DNA from: Deltaproteobacteria bacterium
GTDB taxonomy: Bacteria > Desulfobacterota > DSM-4660 > Desulfatiglandales > Desulfatiglandaceae
Direction of reading: 5' to 3'
Assembly: GCA_018644785.1 (NCBI GenBank)
Contig: JABGPV010000153.1
Coordinates: forward strand, 1 to 12,626
DNA length: 12,626 bases
Every line of letters begins with the position of its first letter. Position 1 is the first letter of the stretch. The position numbers and the translations under genes were made by a program. The notes under the pieces are model-generated. The model was not told the origin of the DNA. It worked only from the letters and a program-made list of their open reading frames with translations, and ran no database searches. Shown in pieces: positions 1 to 7,700 of the stretch.

Positions 1-1
1 T

Positions 2-170
2 ATGTGCCTGTTATCACAACGTAGAAGACGGGCAAAAGGGCAAACAGGATGCGTAGATTATTTTTTGGAAGTTCCCTAAGCAATAATGAAGTGGCGAAAT
101 CTGCATATGGGAAATTTGGCTTTTCAGCCTATCAGCTGGATCCTGAAGCTGGGTTTGCGCTATATGGTTT
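2..170 (+). pseudogene. GNAT acetyltransferase C-terminal remnant (frameshifted)
   Basis: From about position 80 the frame starting at 49 reads SNNEVAKSAYGKFGF and then YQLDPEAGFALYG. This is the usual last part of a GNAT N-acetyltransferase (N-x-x-A-x-x-x-Y-x-K-x-GF followed by Y-x-LDP). The frame is closed by TAG at 22-24. The matching upstream strand (the LEV that usually precedes this motif) is in the neighbouring frame as DYFLEVP and stops at about 80, so one missing base near 76-80 would join the two halves. No acetyl-CoA-binding loop is visible because the gene is cut by the window edge. The open frame runs on to 270, overlapping the next gene's start, but nothing after about 170 looks like GNAT. 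It could be a live gene with a sequencing error, but a decayed remnant is simpler. Confidence 0.5.
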
Positions 171-241
171 GACAAATAGAGGGAGACCCGTTCCTGGTGA
201 AAGAGCTTGGATCAAAAACCGGATAAAAGGGGTAACCGCAA

Positions 242-1612
242 ATGACATCCATCGCATTGTCCATTTTTGACATCTTTAAGATCGGACCGGGGCCTTCATC
301 GTCCCATACCATCGCGCCCATGAAGGCGGGGTATGACTTCGCGCAGGAAGCCGCGTGCCTCTCCCCGGGGGAACTGGCGCGTGCGGAGAAAATCGAAGTC
401 CGCTTATATGGAAGCCTGAGCGCCACCGGCAAAGGGCACGGGACGGATGTGGCTGTGCTGGCCGGTCTCATGGGAAATGCGCCGGAGACCTGTTCCACGG
501 AACTGATCGACAAGCTCCATTCACACAAGGACGACGACGTTGATCCCATCAAAATCGGGGACAGAACGTTTCGTATGGCGGTCAAAGACGTTATTTATGA
601 CAAGGTCGACCACAATTTTCCTTTCAGCAATACATTGGTGATTCGACTGCTTCATAAAGAAACCGGCACTATTTTTGAGAAAGAATATTACTCCGTGGGT
701 GGGGGATTTCTGCAATGGAAGGGATGGTCGCCACCGGAACGGGGGACGCCGGTCCATGGTTACAGCAGTACCATTGAATTCGGAAAAATGATGGAAATAT
801 CCGGTTTGTCCGGCCACGATGTTTTCATGGAGAACGAGATGGCCATAACCGGCGAACGGGAAGATAAGATTATTTCGGGGATTGACCGGATTCTGTCGGC
901 CATGGAAGATTCCGTGGATGGGGGGTTGGATGGCGAAGGGGTTTTGCCTGGCCCCCTGAAGCTTCAACGCAATGCCGCCTATCTCTATCGAAACAGTTGT
1001 ATCATGGATGGTTCCGCCGGACGTTTCATTGCGTTGCTTTCCGCCTTCGCCCTTGCGACCGCAGAGGAGAACGCCGACGGGCATAGAATTGTGACAGCAC
1101 CCACCTGCGGCGCCGCCGGTGTGATACCGGCCATTTACTGCCTGTTGAAACGCAATCTGGGGATTCCCATGAAAAACCTTCGACGGGGACTCATGGCCGC
1201 GGCCGTCGTGGCTTTTCTCTGCAAGGAAAATGCGAGCATTGCAGGCGCTGAGGTGGGATGTCAGGGGGAGATCGGTGTGGCCACGGCCATGGCGGCTGCC
1301 ATGATCACCTATGCTGTTCAGGAAGACCCGGTCCTGGCCGTTCATGCTGCCGCCATCGCCCTGGAACATCAGTTGGGACTTACCTGTGACCCCGTTCAAG
1401 GCTATGTTCAAATTCCCTGCATCCAGCGAAATGCCGTCGGTGCGGTAAAGGCTTACACCGCTCATATGCTGGCTGTGCTGGAGAAGCCCGGCTATTTCGA
1501 CCTGCGTCTCGATTATGTGATAAAGGCCATGGCGGAAACCGGCCGTGACATGAGCTGCAAATATAAGGAAACCGGTCTGGGCGGTCTGGCGGTCTGTATC
1601 CCGGAATGTTAA
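242..1612 (+). CDS. sdaA: L-serine ammonia-lyase (L-serine dehydratase), iron-sulfur, single chain
   Basis: This cytoplasmic enzyme converts L-serine to pyruvate and ammonia using a [4Fe-4S] cluster rather than PLP. The 456 residues match the usual length of the single-polypeptide form (about 455). The N-terminus (IFDIFKIGPGPSSSHTIAPM, about 8-27) is the family signature and opens the beta domain. The catalytic alpha domain follows from about 210, with the TAPTCGAAGVIPA block at 285-297. Cluster-ligand cysteines are visible at 340 (GCQGEIG), 382 (TCDPVQG) and 393 (IPCIQRNAVGA). The protein ends in Cys456 after YKETGLGGLAV, the 'tail-in-mouth' cysteine known in the Legionella enzyme, so the cluster site looks complete. 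The ATG at 242 has AGGGG at 228-232. An HAAAP permease follows 81 bp downstream, suggesting a serine or amino-acid catabolic operon. The enzyme should be oxygen-sensitive. Confidence 0.95.
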   Translation: MTSIALSIFDIFKIGPGPSSSHTIAPMKAGYDFAQEAACLSPGELARAEKIEVRLYGSLSATGKGHGTDVAVLAGLMGNAPETCSTELIDKLHSHKDDDVDPIKIGDRTFRMAVKDVIYDKVDHNFPFSNTLVIRLLHKETGTIFEKEYYSVGGGFLQWKGWSPPERGTPVHGYSSTIEFGKMMEISGLSGHDVFMENEMAITGEREDKIISGIDRILSAMEDSVDGGLDGEGVLPGPLKLQRNAAYLYRNSCIMDGSAGRFIALLSAFALATAEENADGHRIVTAPTCGAAGVIPAIYCLLKRNLGIPMKNLRRGLMAAAVVAFLCKENASIAGAEVGCQGEIGVATAMAAAMITYAVQEDPVLAVHAAAIALEHQLGLTCDPVQGYVQIPCIQRNAVGAVKAYTAHMLAVLEKPGYFDLRLDYVIKAMAETGRDMSCKYKETGLGGLAVCIPEC

Positions 1613-1693
1613 TGATTCGGGACGTCCGGATAACCAACAAGCGCCAGTTTCAAAATGTGCATTTCTGTTCGAGATCAGGGAAAAGGAAAATCC

Positions 1694-2932
1694 ATGAAAG
1701 AAACAAGCAAGCTGTCGCTCATTTTGTCCATGTCGTTTGTTGTCACGGGCAATATGCTGGGCGCCGGCATTCTCGCACTGCCCATCAAAACCGGGCTGTC
1801 GGGGTTTATCCCTTCCGTCCTGGGCATCCTCCTCATGTGGGCTTTGATGTTATCGACGGCGATGATTCTTGCCGGGCAGAAAAGCCTGACTGAAAGCAAA
1901 ACCGCGGATTTACCCACCTTTTTTCAAAAAGAGCTGGGAACAGTGGGGAAATGGATTACCGTTGTTGCCAACATGATTATCCTTTACGGTCTCCTGGTGG
2001 CCTACATCAGCGGTACCGAATCCGTTGTACAGGGCCTTTTCACAAAACCCGTGTCAACGCCCCTGGTCATGATCTGTTTCTTTCTCGTGGCAACCTTTCT
2101 CACGCTTTTCGGAATGAAACTCATGCGAAAGGGAAACGCCGTGATCATGATCCTCATGTGGGTTACTTTCGGAACACTGGTTTTTTACTGTGCACAGCAT
2201 GTGGAAACCCCACGCCTGCGATTTACGGACTGGCAATACCTCCCTGCCAGCCTCCCCGTTGTGGTAACGGCGTTTCACTTCCACAATATCATCCCGTCCA
2301 TCTGTCGAAACATGGATTTCGACCAGCGGGCCATCCGAAAGGCCATGTTCCTGGGGACCTTCATCGGTCTGATCATGAATCTGATCTGGGTTTGTGTGGT
2401 GATCGCCGCACTGCCGCTGGATGGGCCCGGAACCGATACGGTCCTGGCGGCGTTTCATGGCAACCAGCCTGCAACCGTACCTCTTTCACATCTCCTTGAA
2501 TCCCGTGCCTTCACCATTTCCGCGCTGGTTTTCGCGCTGCTGGCCATGACTGCCGCCTACATGGCCAATGGCACTGCCCTGACCAGTTTCATTCGTGACT
2601 TGACCACCACATACCTTCACACATCAAGCAGGGCCGTTGCCGCGGCTGTGGCCTTTCTTCCGCCGCTGATCATTTCCCTGGTGTACCCGAATGTGTTTCT
2701 GGATGCCATCGGGTTGGTGGGGGGTGTGGGGATCGATTTGATTTTCGGTATTCTACCCGGGTGGCTGCTTATCAAATATGGCCGGGGAAAGGTGCGGGTA
2801 TTGGGATATGTCATCGTGGCCTGTTTCAGTGTGGTGCTCATATACGAACTGGGGCAGGAACTGGGCCTGCTGCACATCCGGCCACATGTGGAGTACTGGA
2901 ATGTTTCCCATAAAAGTATTGTGCCCCATTAG
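1694..2932 (+). CDS. HAAAP-family (aromatic/hydroxy amino acid) permease
   Basis: This inner-membrane secondary transporter of the hydroxy/aromatic amino acid permease family (Trp/Tyr permease fold) has 412 residues, close to TyrP and Mtr. The first membrane helix holds the family motif TGNMLGAGILALPI, and about eleven hydrophobic segments follow. Two inner blocks are TyrP-like: ILYGLLVAYISG in helix 3, and LPVVVTAFHFHNIIPSI followed by a charged RNMDFDQRAIRKA loop. By eye it is nearer TyrP/Mtr than SdaC or TdcC, although it follows a serine dehydratase; the substrate could be serine, tryptophan or tyrosine. A longer reading from 1655 is possible, but the ATG at 1694 is preferred: it has a purine-rich GGGAAAAGGAAAA at 1679-1690 and places the first helix right after a short basic tail (KETSK). 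It is probably co-transcribed with the upstream dehydratase. No clear terminator follows. Confidence 0.85.
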   Translation: MKETSKLSLILSMSFVVTGNMLGAGILALPIKTGLSGFIPSVLGILLMWALMLSTAMILAGQKSLTESKTADLPTFFQKELGTVGKWITVVANMIILYGLLVAYISGTESVVQGLFTKPVSTPLVMICFFLVATFLTLFGMKLMRKGNAVIMILMWVTFGTLVFYCAQHVETPRLRFTDWQYLPASLPVVVTAFHFHNIIPSICRNMDFDQRAIRKAMFLGTFIGLIMNLIWVCVVIAALPLDGPGTDTVLAAFHGNQPATVPLSHLLESRAFTISALVFALLAMTAAYMANGTALTSFIRDLTTTYLHTSSRAVAAAVAFLPPLIISLVYPNVFLDAIGLVGGVGIDLIFGILPGWLLIKYGRGKVRVLGYVIVACFSVVLIYELGQELGLLHIRPHVEYWNVSHKSIVPH

Positions 2933-2944
2933 ACGAAATGCATG

Positions 2945-3208
2945 TTAAAATAGGGAGGATATCAATAAAATCATGCGGGCTCGAAACGCCGTGGGTTCCC
3001 GGTCCTTGTTCCCCTTCCCCGAACGCACGGTGATTTGTTTTAAATCATAATCCATGTCGTGAACGCGCAACCGCAAGGCTTCCAATATTCTTACCCCGAA
3101 GCCATATAACAGTTTGACAACCAGTTGCGGTGTTCCCTTCATCAGTGAAATCACAGCAACGATTTCCTCATGAACCTCATCCATCAGCTTTTGGTTTTTT
3201 GTTGACAT
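2945..3208 (-). pseudogene. Truncated tyrosine recombinase (integron-integrase-like)
   Basis: The 87-residue frame holds only the middle of a tyrosine recombinase catalytic domain. HEEIVAVISLMKGTPQLVVK leads into LLYGFGVRILEALRLRVHD, carrying the box I catalytic Arg (Arg40), and then ITVRSGKGNKDR with the beta-hairpin Lys (Lys65). This wording is typical of IntI-type integrases. The roughly 150 N-terminal residues are absent, as is everything after KDR, including the HxxR box and the nucleophilic Tyr. Right after KDR the reading changes: in the adjacent frame the minus strand at 2974-2994 encodes PRRFEPA, which fits the LP-x-x-L-x-x-x-L block expected next, so a frameshift is likely before the final break. 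It cannot be a working recombinase. A phage-type tyrosine recombinase is the alternative, but the spacing and wording favour IntI. Confidence 0.75.
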
Positions 3209-3235
3209 TTTGCGGTCCTCTCAATACTCTATTTT

Positions 3236-3249
3236 CTATTCACGAATAG
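3236..3249. repeat. Small palindrome upstream of the integrase remnant
   Basis: CTATTC-AC-GAATAG is a perfect 6-bp inverted repeat 28 bp beyond the start of the integrase remnant, with an overlapping TCAC/GTGA repeat. It could be an old operator or a recombination scar. The rest of 3209-3343 is AT-rich, and no gene is seen in it. Confidence 0.35.
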
Positions 3250-3343
3250 TGAAATATTGCCAAGCGTTCTTTTGCCTTTACGCCTTGATAACGCGAAAGA
3301 GCTCTATTACCAGGGAAGAATAGCTTTGCAATATATTATCGAT

Positions 3344-3415
3344 GCATAAACGCCTCGATAGTAGGTGTTTTGAATACTTGTCAGGGCAAAATTATCTGAT
3401 AATCAATGGTTATGC
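3344..3415 (+). repeat. attC-like folded repeat (weak candidate)
   Basis: The stretch begins GCATAAA and ends GTTATGC, a complementary pair (GCATAA/TTATGC) 72 bp apart end to end. Its right end matches an integron core site (G^TTRRRY) except at one purine position. Inside lie ACGCCT/AGGTGT (3350-3355 and 3363-3368) and the perfect ATTATC-T-GATAAT (3391-3403). CAGGGCA (3382-3388) also pairs with TGCCCCTG (3413-3420). The left box lacks the expected terminal AAC, so it may instead be a regulatory hairpin downstream of the toxin-antitoxin operon. Confidence 0.25.
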
Positions 3416-3491
3416 CCCTGAATAGAGACCGCCTTACACACAAAAAAAGGCCGTAAAGACAAAGATGAAAAACAGGGAGGGAGATGAAAAG

Positions 3492-3749
3492 TCAATGATG
3501 AGCAATCCGGTCCAATTCTTCACGGATTACCATGCGAATAACCGTCTCGTCGAGTGGTTTCCCGCTTTTTGCAAGATATTCTCTAAGGACCTCATTGATC
3601 ATTGTCTGGTACCCATATCCTGCTTTGTCCGCTCGTACACGGAATTCATCAAGGATGGCCGTATCAAGATACATCGTAACTCTGGTTTTTCCTTTTGTAG
3701 GAACAACCTGGCCTCTTTTGGCATTTTTAAAATCATATTCCTTTTTCAT
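3492..3749 (-). CDS. brnA: BrnA-type antitoxin (ribbon-helix-helix)
   Basis: The 85-residue antitoxin of a type II toxin-antitoxin pair neutralises BrnT and normally represses its own promoter as a dimer. The N-terminus is basic (MKKEYDFKNAKRGQVVPTKGK). A ribbon-helix-helix follows at about 22-60: the beta-strand is TRVTMYLDTAILDEF and the helices are RVRADKAGYGYQTMINEVLREYL. BrnA proteins show this 'K-x-R-V-T-M-Y-L-D' strand and 'G-x-G-Y-Q-T-x-I-N-x-x-L' helix. The start overlaps the end of brnT by 17 bp, so the two are translationally coupled with toxin first, the usual brnTA order. It is AT-richer than the flanking metabolic genes, as is common for mobile toxin-antitoxin modules. Confidence 0.85.
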   Translation of the reverse strand: MKKEYDFKNAKRGQVVPTKGKTRVTMYLDTAILDEFRVRADKAGYGYQTMINEVLREYLAKSGKPLDETVIRMVIREELDRIAHH

Positions 3750-4005
3750 ATTGTTTCCTTTCCTTTGATGTCGCCTTTCTGGCCGAAATCAAACGGATGG
3801 TATCGGTTCGGTATGAATAAACAACCGCGATTATTCGACAAACCGCGTCAACACCAACGGTCATAAATCGTTGTTCATTTGCAACGACGTGCTCTTCCAA
3901 AGTCATGGCAAATGGATCATAAAGCACCGCATCTGCATCAGAGAAGCGTATCCTGTGTTTTTTGAAGTTGATTTCAGCTTTGTTTGGGTCCCATGTTACA
4001 TGCAT
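3733..4005 (-). CDS. brnT: BrnT-type toxin (RelE-fold ribonuclease)
   Basis: The 90-residue toxin is of the BrnT family, which has a RelE-like fold and inhibits growth by RNA cleavage. Family landmarks are visible: WDPNKAEINFKKHRIRFSDA at the N-terminus, DPFAMTLEEH, then ERFMTVGVD, and the C-terminal IRLISARKATSKERKQYE, the strongest BrnT signature. The frame is open back to 4041. The start at 4005 (MHVTWDP) is chosen because BrnT proteins begin just before WDP and because the extra codons would overlap a TTGACA promoter element. No good ribosome binding site is seen, which may keep toxin translation low. It lies divergent to the large cyclase gene, with 82 bp between the two starts. Confidence 0.85.
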   Translation of the reverse strand: MHVTWDPNKAEINFKKHRIRFSDADAVLYDPFAMTLEEHVVANEQRFMTVGVDAVCRIIAVVYSYRTDTIRLISARKATSKERKQYEKGI

Positions 4006-4012
4006 AATGGAT

Positions 4013-4041
4013 AGCATGCATATATCATATGTATATGTCAA
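4013..4041 (-). promoter_or_regulatory. Putative brnTA promoter/operator
   Basis: An exact TTGACA (-35) lies on the minus strand at 4041-4036, followed by a run of alternating AT containing CATATG and, at the toxin start, the palindrome TGCATGCA. The -10 is poor (TGCTAT after 19 bp), so only the -35 is convincing. BrnA-type antitoxins bind AT-rich repeats at this position. Confidence 0.35.
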
Positions 4042-4087
4042 TAGTCTTGTTTAATTGCCTTGATTATACAGCCATGTGGAGATGAAA

Positions 4088-7000
4088 ATGAAATGTCCAA
4101 AATGCCAGTCTGAAAATCCTGAAGGGGTGAAGTTTTGCGGTGAATGTGGAAACAAACTTGAAATTCGATGCTCAAAATGCAACGCAGCAAATCCACCTCA
4201 ATTCAAATTCTGCGGTGAATGCGGCCAAGCATTCACACAGGCAGAAACCCTCTCGCCCGTCAATTACAATTACAACCATCCCCAATCCTACACCCCGAAA
4301 CACCTGGCCGATAAAATCCTCACCTCCCGAAGCACCATAGAGGGAGAACGGAAATTGGTGACGGTCCTGTTTGCGGATGTTGCAGGCTTTACCGCCATAT
4401 CCGAAAAACTTGACGCCGAACAGGTCCACGAGGTCATGGACGGTTGTTTTCGAATCCTGATGGATGAGATCCATCGGTTTGAAGGGACCATCAACCAGTT
4501 TACCGGCGACGGGGTGATGGCAATCTTCGGTGCCCCCATCGCTCATGAGGACCACGCCCAACGGGCCTGTCATGCTGCTCTGGCCATACAGAGGGCCATC
4601 GAACCCTACGCTGAAAAACTTAAAACCGTTCTCGGAATAGAATTTCGCTTACGCATTGGGATCAACTCCGGGCCGGTGGTGGTAGGTTCCATAGGCGATG
4701 ATCTGAGGATGGACTATACTGCCCAGGGGGACACCTCCAATCTGGCTTCACGAATGGAGAGCCATGCCGAGCTCGGCACTGCGTTGATATCAGAAAACAC
4801 TTACAGACTCGTGAAGGACTTCTTTGAGCTTGCATCCAAAGGAAAACTTCAGGTGAAGGGGAAACAGGCGCCGGTCGAGGCCTACAGGCTTGAGGGCGCC
4901 GGAGAAGTTGTAACACGGATCGGGGCCTCCGCCGCTAAGGGGCTTACCCGTTTTGTAGGGCGTACACCCGAAATTGAGGCACTGAAAGAGGTGTTTGCGA
5001 AAGCCCAGTCAGGTCAGGGACAGGTGGTGGGGATTGTTGGTGAGGCCGGGGTAGGAAAATCGAGGCTCCTTCTGGAACTGTGCAATACACTGCCCGAAAG
5101 AGACTACACTTATCTGGAAGGGCACTGCCTCCATTACGGCGGCGCCATGCCCTATCTGCCCATACTGGATGTTTTCAGGTCCTATATCGGCATTAAAGAA
5201 GGGGAGCGGGAATCGGTTGTCAGGGAAAAAATAAATGAGAGGATTCTCGGGTTGGATGAGAATCTAAGCACCGCTATCCCGCCTTTCCAGGAACTGCTTT
5301 CTCTGAAACCCGACGATGAGAAATACGCCGAGCTAGAGCCGAAACAGAAGCGAGAGAAGACCTTTGAAGCCTTCAGAGACCTCATTGTGCGGGGCAGCCA
5401 AGAAAGACCGTTGATCCTGGCTATTGAAGATCTTCACTGGATCGATAAGACCTCCGAGGAATTCCTGGACTATATGATTGGATGGCTCCCCACCACCCAT
5501 ATCTTGCTCGTCCTTCTCTACCGGCCGGAATACACCCATGCTTGGGGAAGCAAATCCTATTACGGTAAGATCGGGGTGGACCAGCTCTCCAGTGATACCA
5601 GCGCGGAACTGGTGCGGGCCATTCTCGATGGCGGAAACGTCATGCCCAACCTCAGGGATCTGATTTTGAGCAGGGCTTCAGGGAACCCTTTCTTCATGGA
5701 GGAGCTGACCCACAGCCTGCTGGAAGACGGTTCGATCCGCAAAAAGGACGGCCACTATGTTCTGGGGGCAAAGGTCTCGGATATTCAGGTACCGGATACG
5801 GTGCAGGGGATTATCGCGGCCCGCATGGACCGGTTGGAAGAAGGGCTTAAGCGGATCATGCAGGTGGCCTCGGTGATCGGCCGGGAATTTGCCTTTCGAA
5901 TCCTAAATGCTATCACCGAGATGAAGGAGGATCTCAAAAGCAACCTTGTCAACCTTCAGGGGCTGGAGTTCATCTACGAAAAGAGCCTTTTTCCCGAACT
6001 GGAATATATCTTCCGCCACGCCTTGAGCCAGGAAGTGGCCTACAACAGCCTGCTTTTAAAGCGCAGAAAGGAAATTCATGAAAAAATCGGAAATGCCATC
6101 GAAGAGCTCTACCCGGACAGGCTGGAAGAGTTCTATGAGATGTTGGCCTACCACTATGCGAAGAGTAACGATATTTCAAGAGCCTGCCACTACCTAAAAT
6201 TGTCGGGGGATAAAGCCCGAAAGATCTTCTCATCGTTGCAAGCATTTGAGTTCTACAATGAAGCCGCAAAGTTGCTCAGGAACCAACCTGACGACCATGA
6301 AAATAGAAGGCTTCGCCTGGTGGTCATCCAGCCAATGGCTCGTCTCATAACGGTCCTAGGTTCCCCTGAAGGTTCATTTGAACTCCTGACGGAGGGTGAG
6401 AAACTGGCAAACGATTTGGCGAAAAAAAAGGCCTTGGCGCATTTCCAGACTGCCCTGGGAATTTTCTACCTTACATCGCTGGGTAATCCAACAAAAGGGA
6501 GAGAATATATCGAAAAAGCTTTGGGAGAGGCCGATCTGATAGGGGACACCGAAATCCTTATTCCCGCGATGGCGGATTTGATTAAATTTTCTTCTCTTGA
6601 AGGAAGGTACTCAAGCATATGTAAAATAGCGCCAAAGACAATTGCGCTTATCGAGAAGGCACATGCCGAGCTTGAGCATTTTAATCAAGGCTACAATCAA
6701 TATTCAGTACTACAGGCCCTCTATGGCGTGAGCCTTGCCATCACGGGAAAATTTTCAGAAGGGGAACCGTTTCTTAAAAATGGTTTGTCCTTTGCCCTTG
6801 ACCTAAACGATTTATTGAGCCTCGGAATGATTGAGCAAAGTTATGGAAGGTTTTATTATGAAAAGGGCGACGCTAAAAACATGGCCAAACACTTGCGATC
6901 ATGTATTTCGTACTACGAAAAGAGCAAATTCGAAATGCTGTTGGGTGTTGTCTGGGGTATGTTAGGCAAGGCATATCTCTTTCTGGGACAAACCGAATTG

Positions 7001-7462
7001 GCTCTGCAATGTGCGCAGAAGGGCTTGGATATGCATAAAACCGTAGGTGTATCCCTGTGGTTGGGATATCGTTACACTATGCTTGGCGAAATCCATTTTG
7101 AACTGGGCGATTTTGAAAATGCTCTGGACTATTGTAAACAGGCAGTGCCTTTGTGTCAAAAGCACAATGAAAAACCTGAAGAGGCAGTCGCCTTGATAAG
7201 CTTGGGTAGAGTTATTGGCTTGACAAGCAGTATTGAATTTGAAAAGGCAAGGAATCTGATTCTCCGGGGAACAAATATTCTTCAGGAACTTGAACAAAGA
7301 CCACGTTACGCAACAGGTCGTTTCTACCTGGGTGAACTCTACGCACACGCAGGTCAAAAAGAAGAGGCGCTGCAAAATCTTGAACAGGCTGGGACCATGT
7401 TCCAAGAAATGGGTATGGATTACTGGCTGGACAAGACACAGGAGGTTATGGCAACGCTGTAG
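4088..7462 (+). CDS. Zinc-ribbon / class III nucleotide cyclase / AAA ATPase / TPR signalling protein
   Basis: This very large (1,124 residues) cytoplasmic regulator has no membrane segment. In order: two zinc ribbons (Cys3, 6, 17, 20 and Cys28, 31, 42, 45; each CxxC-10-CxxC); a linker; a class III cyclase homology domain at about 87-270; a P-loop ATPase with Walker A GEAGVGKS (318-325) and Walker B LILAIEDLHWID (about 442-453); then helical, TPR-like repeats from about 660 to the end. In the cyclase domain the metal aspartates (Asp97 in FADVAGFT, Asp141 in TGDGVMA) and the transition-state Asn218 and Arg222 (NLASR) are present. The base-reading pair, however, is Gln137 and Thr211 rather than Lys and Asp, so ATP as substrate is not assured. 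The ATG at 4088 is preferred because GGAG (4078-4081) precedes it by 6 bp and MKCPKC is the usual family start; GTG 4076 and ATG 4082 are alternatives. The input signal is unknown. Confidence 0.9.
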   Translation: MKCPKCQSENPEGVKFCGECGNKLEIRCSKCNAANPPQFKFCGECGQAFTQAETLSPVNYNYNHPQSYTPKHLADKILTSRSTIEGERKLVTVLFADVAGFTAISEKLDAEQVHEVMDGCFRILMDEIHRFEGTINQFTGDGVMAIFGAPIAHEDHAQRACHAALAIQRAIEPYAEKLKTVLGIEFRLRIGINSGPVVVGSIGDDLRMDYTAQGDTSNLASRMESHAELGTALISENTYRLVKDFFELASKGKLQVKGKQAPVEAYRLEGAGEVVTRIGASAAKGLTRFVGRTPEIEALKEVFAKAQSGQGQVVGIVGEAGVGKSRLLLELCNTLPERDYTYLEGHCLHYGGAMPYLPILDVFRSYIGIKEGERESVVREKINERILGLDENLSTAIPPFQELLSLKPDDEKYAELEPKQKREKTFEAFRDLIVRGSQERPLILAIEDLHWIDKTSEEFLDYMIGWLPTTHILLVLLYRPEYTHAWGSKSYYGKIGVDQLSSDTSAELVRAILDGGNVMPNLRDLILSRASGNPFFMEELTHSLLEDGSIRKKDGHYVLGAKVSDIQVPDTVQGIIAARMDRLEEGLKRIMQVASVIGREFAFRILNAITEMKEDLKSNLVNLQGLEFIYEKSLFPELEYIFRHALSQEVAYNSLLLKRRKEIHEKIGNAIEELYPDRLEEFYEMLAYHYAKSNDISRACHYLKLSGDKARKIFSSLQAFEFYNEAAKLLRNQPDDHENRRLRLVVIQPMARLITVLGSPEGSFELLTEGEKLANDLAKKKALAHFQTALGIFYLTSLGNPTKGREYIEKALGEADLIGDTEILIPAMADLIKFSSLEGRYSSICKIAPKTIALIEKAHAELEHFNQGYNQYSVLQALYGVSLAITGKFSEGEPFLKNGLSFALDLNDLLSLGMIEQSYGRFYYEKGDAKNMAKHLRSCISYYEKSKFEMLLGVVWGMLGKAYLFLGQTELALQCAQKGLDMHKTVGVSLWLGYRYTMLGEIHFELGDFENALDYCKQAVPLCQKHNEKPEEAVALISLGRVIGLTSSIEFEKARNLILRGTNILQELEQRPRYATGRFYLGELYAHAGQKEEALQNLEQAGTMFQEMGMDYWLDKTQEVMATL

Positions 7463-7700
7463 AAAGCGAGGAACCTTTTGCATGTCTTGTGGTTTCAGTA
7501 GTTCCCGCAAAACAGCACAATTCCAATATTCCAGCATCGGAATCTATTGGAAGGAACAGAAGTTTACATTTTACAGCCTTCACCTGGTGGATGTTCGCAA
7601 CTGAATTTTTCGGTCGCTTTATCCGGGTGGACACAAAGTACTGCCCATAAGTTTACAGATTGTATCTGCTTGATTTTGTGGCCTCTTTTCGGCATTGACG
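7463..7700. other. Non-coding stretch with one hairpin, no recognisable gene
   Basis: No convincing gene is found here; the short open frames carry no motif I recognise. The clearest element is an imperfect hairpin at 7521-7552 (TTCCAATATTCC pairing with GGAATCTATTGGAA, two-base bulge). It lies 58 bp after the cyclase stop and has no T-run, so it may only protect the mRNA end. AAGTTTACA occurs twice, at 7560-7568 and 7649-7657. Confidence 0.4.

Noticed and set aside
521..1465. Long (314-codon) minus-strand open frame
   Set aside because: It lies wholly inside the serine dehydratase gene, and its translation shows no family motif; an antisense shadow of a GC-rich gene.
6962..7537. Minus-strand 191-codon frame over the end of the cyclase gene
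   Set aside because: Antisense to the TPR-like tail with no motif; the sense frame has clear repeat character.
7521..7552. Hairpin after the cyclase gene as a rho-independent terminator
   Set aside because: The stem is AT-rich with a bulge and is not followed by a T-run.
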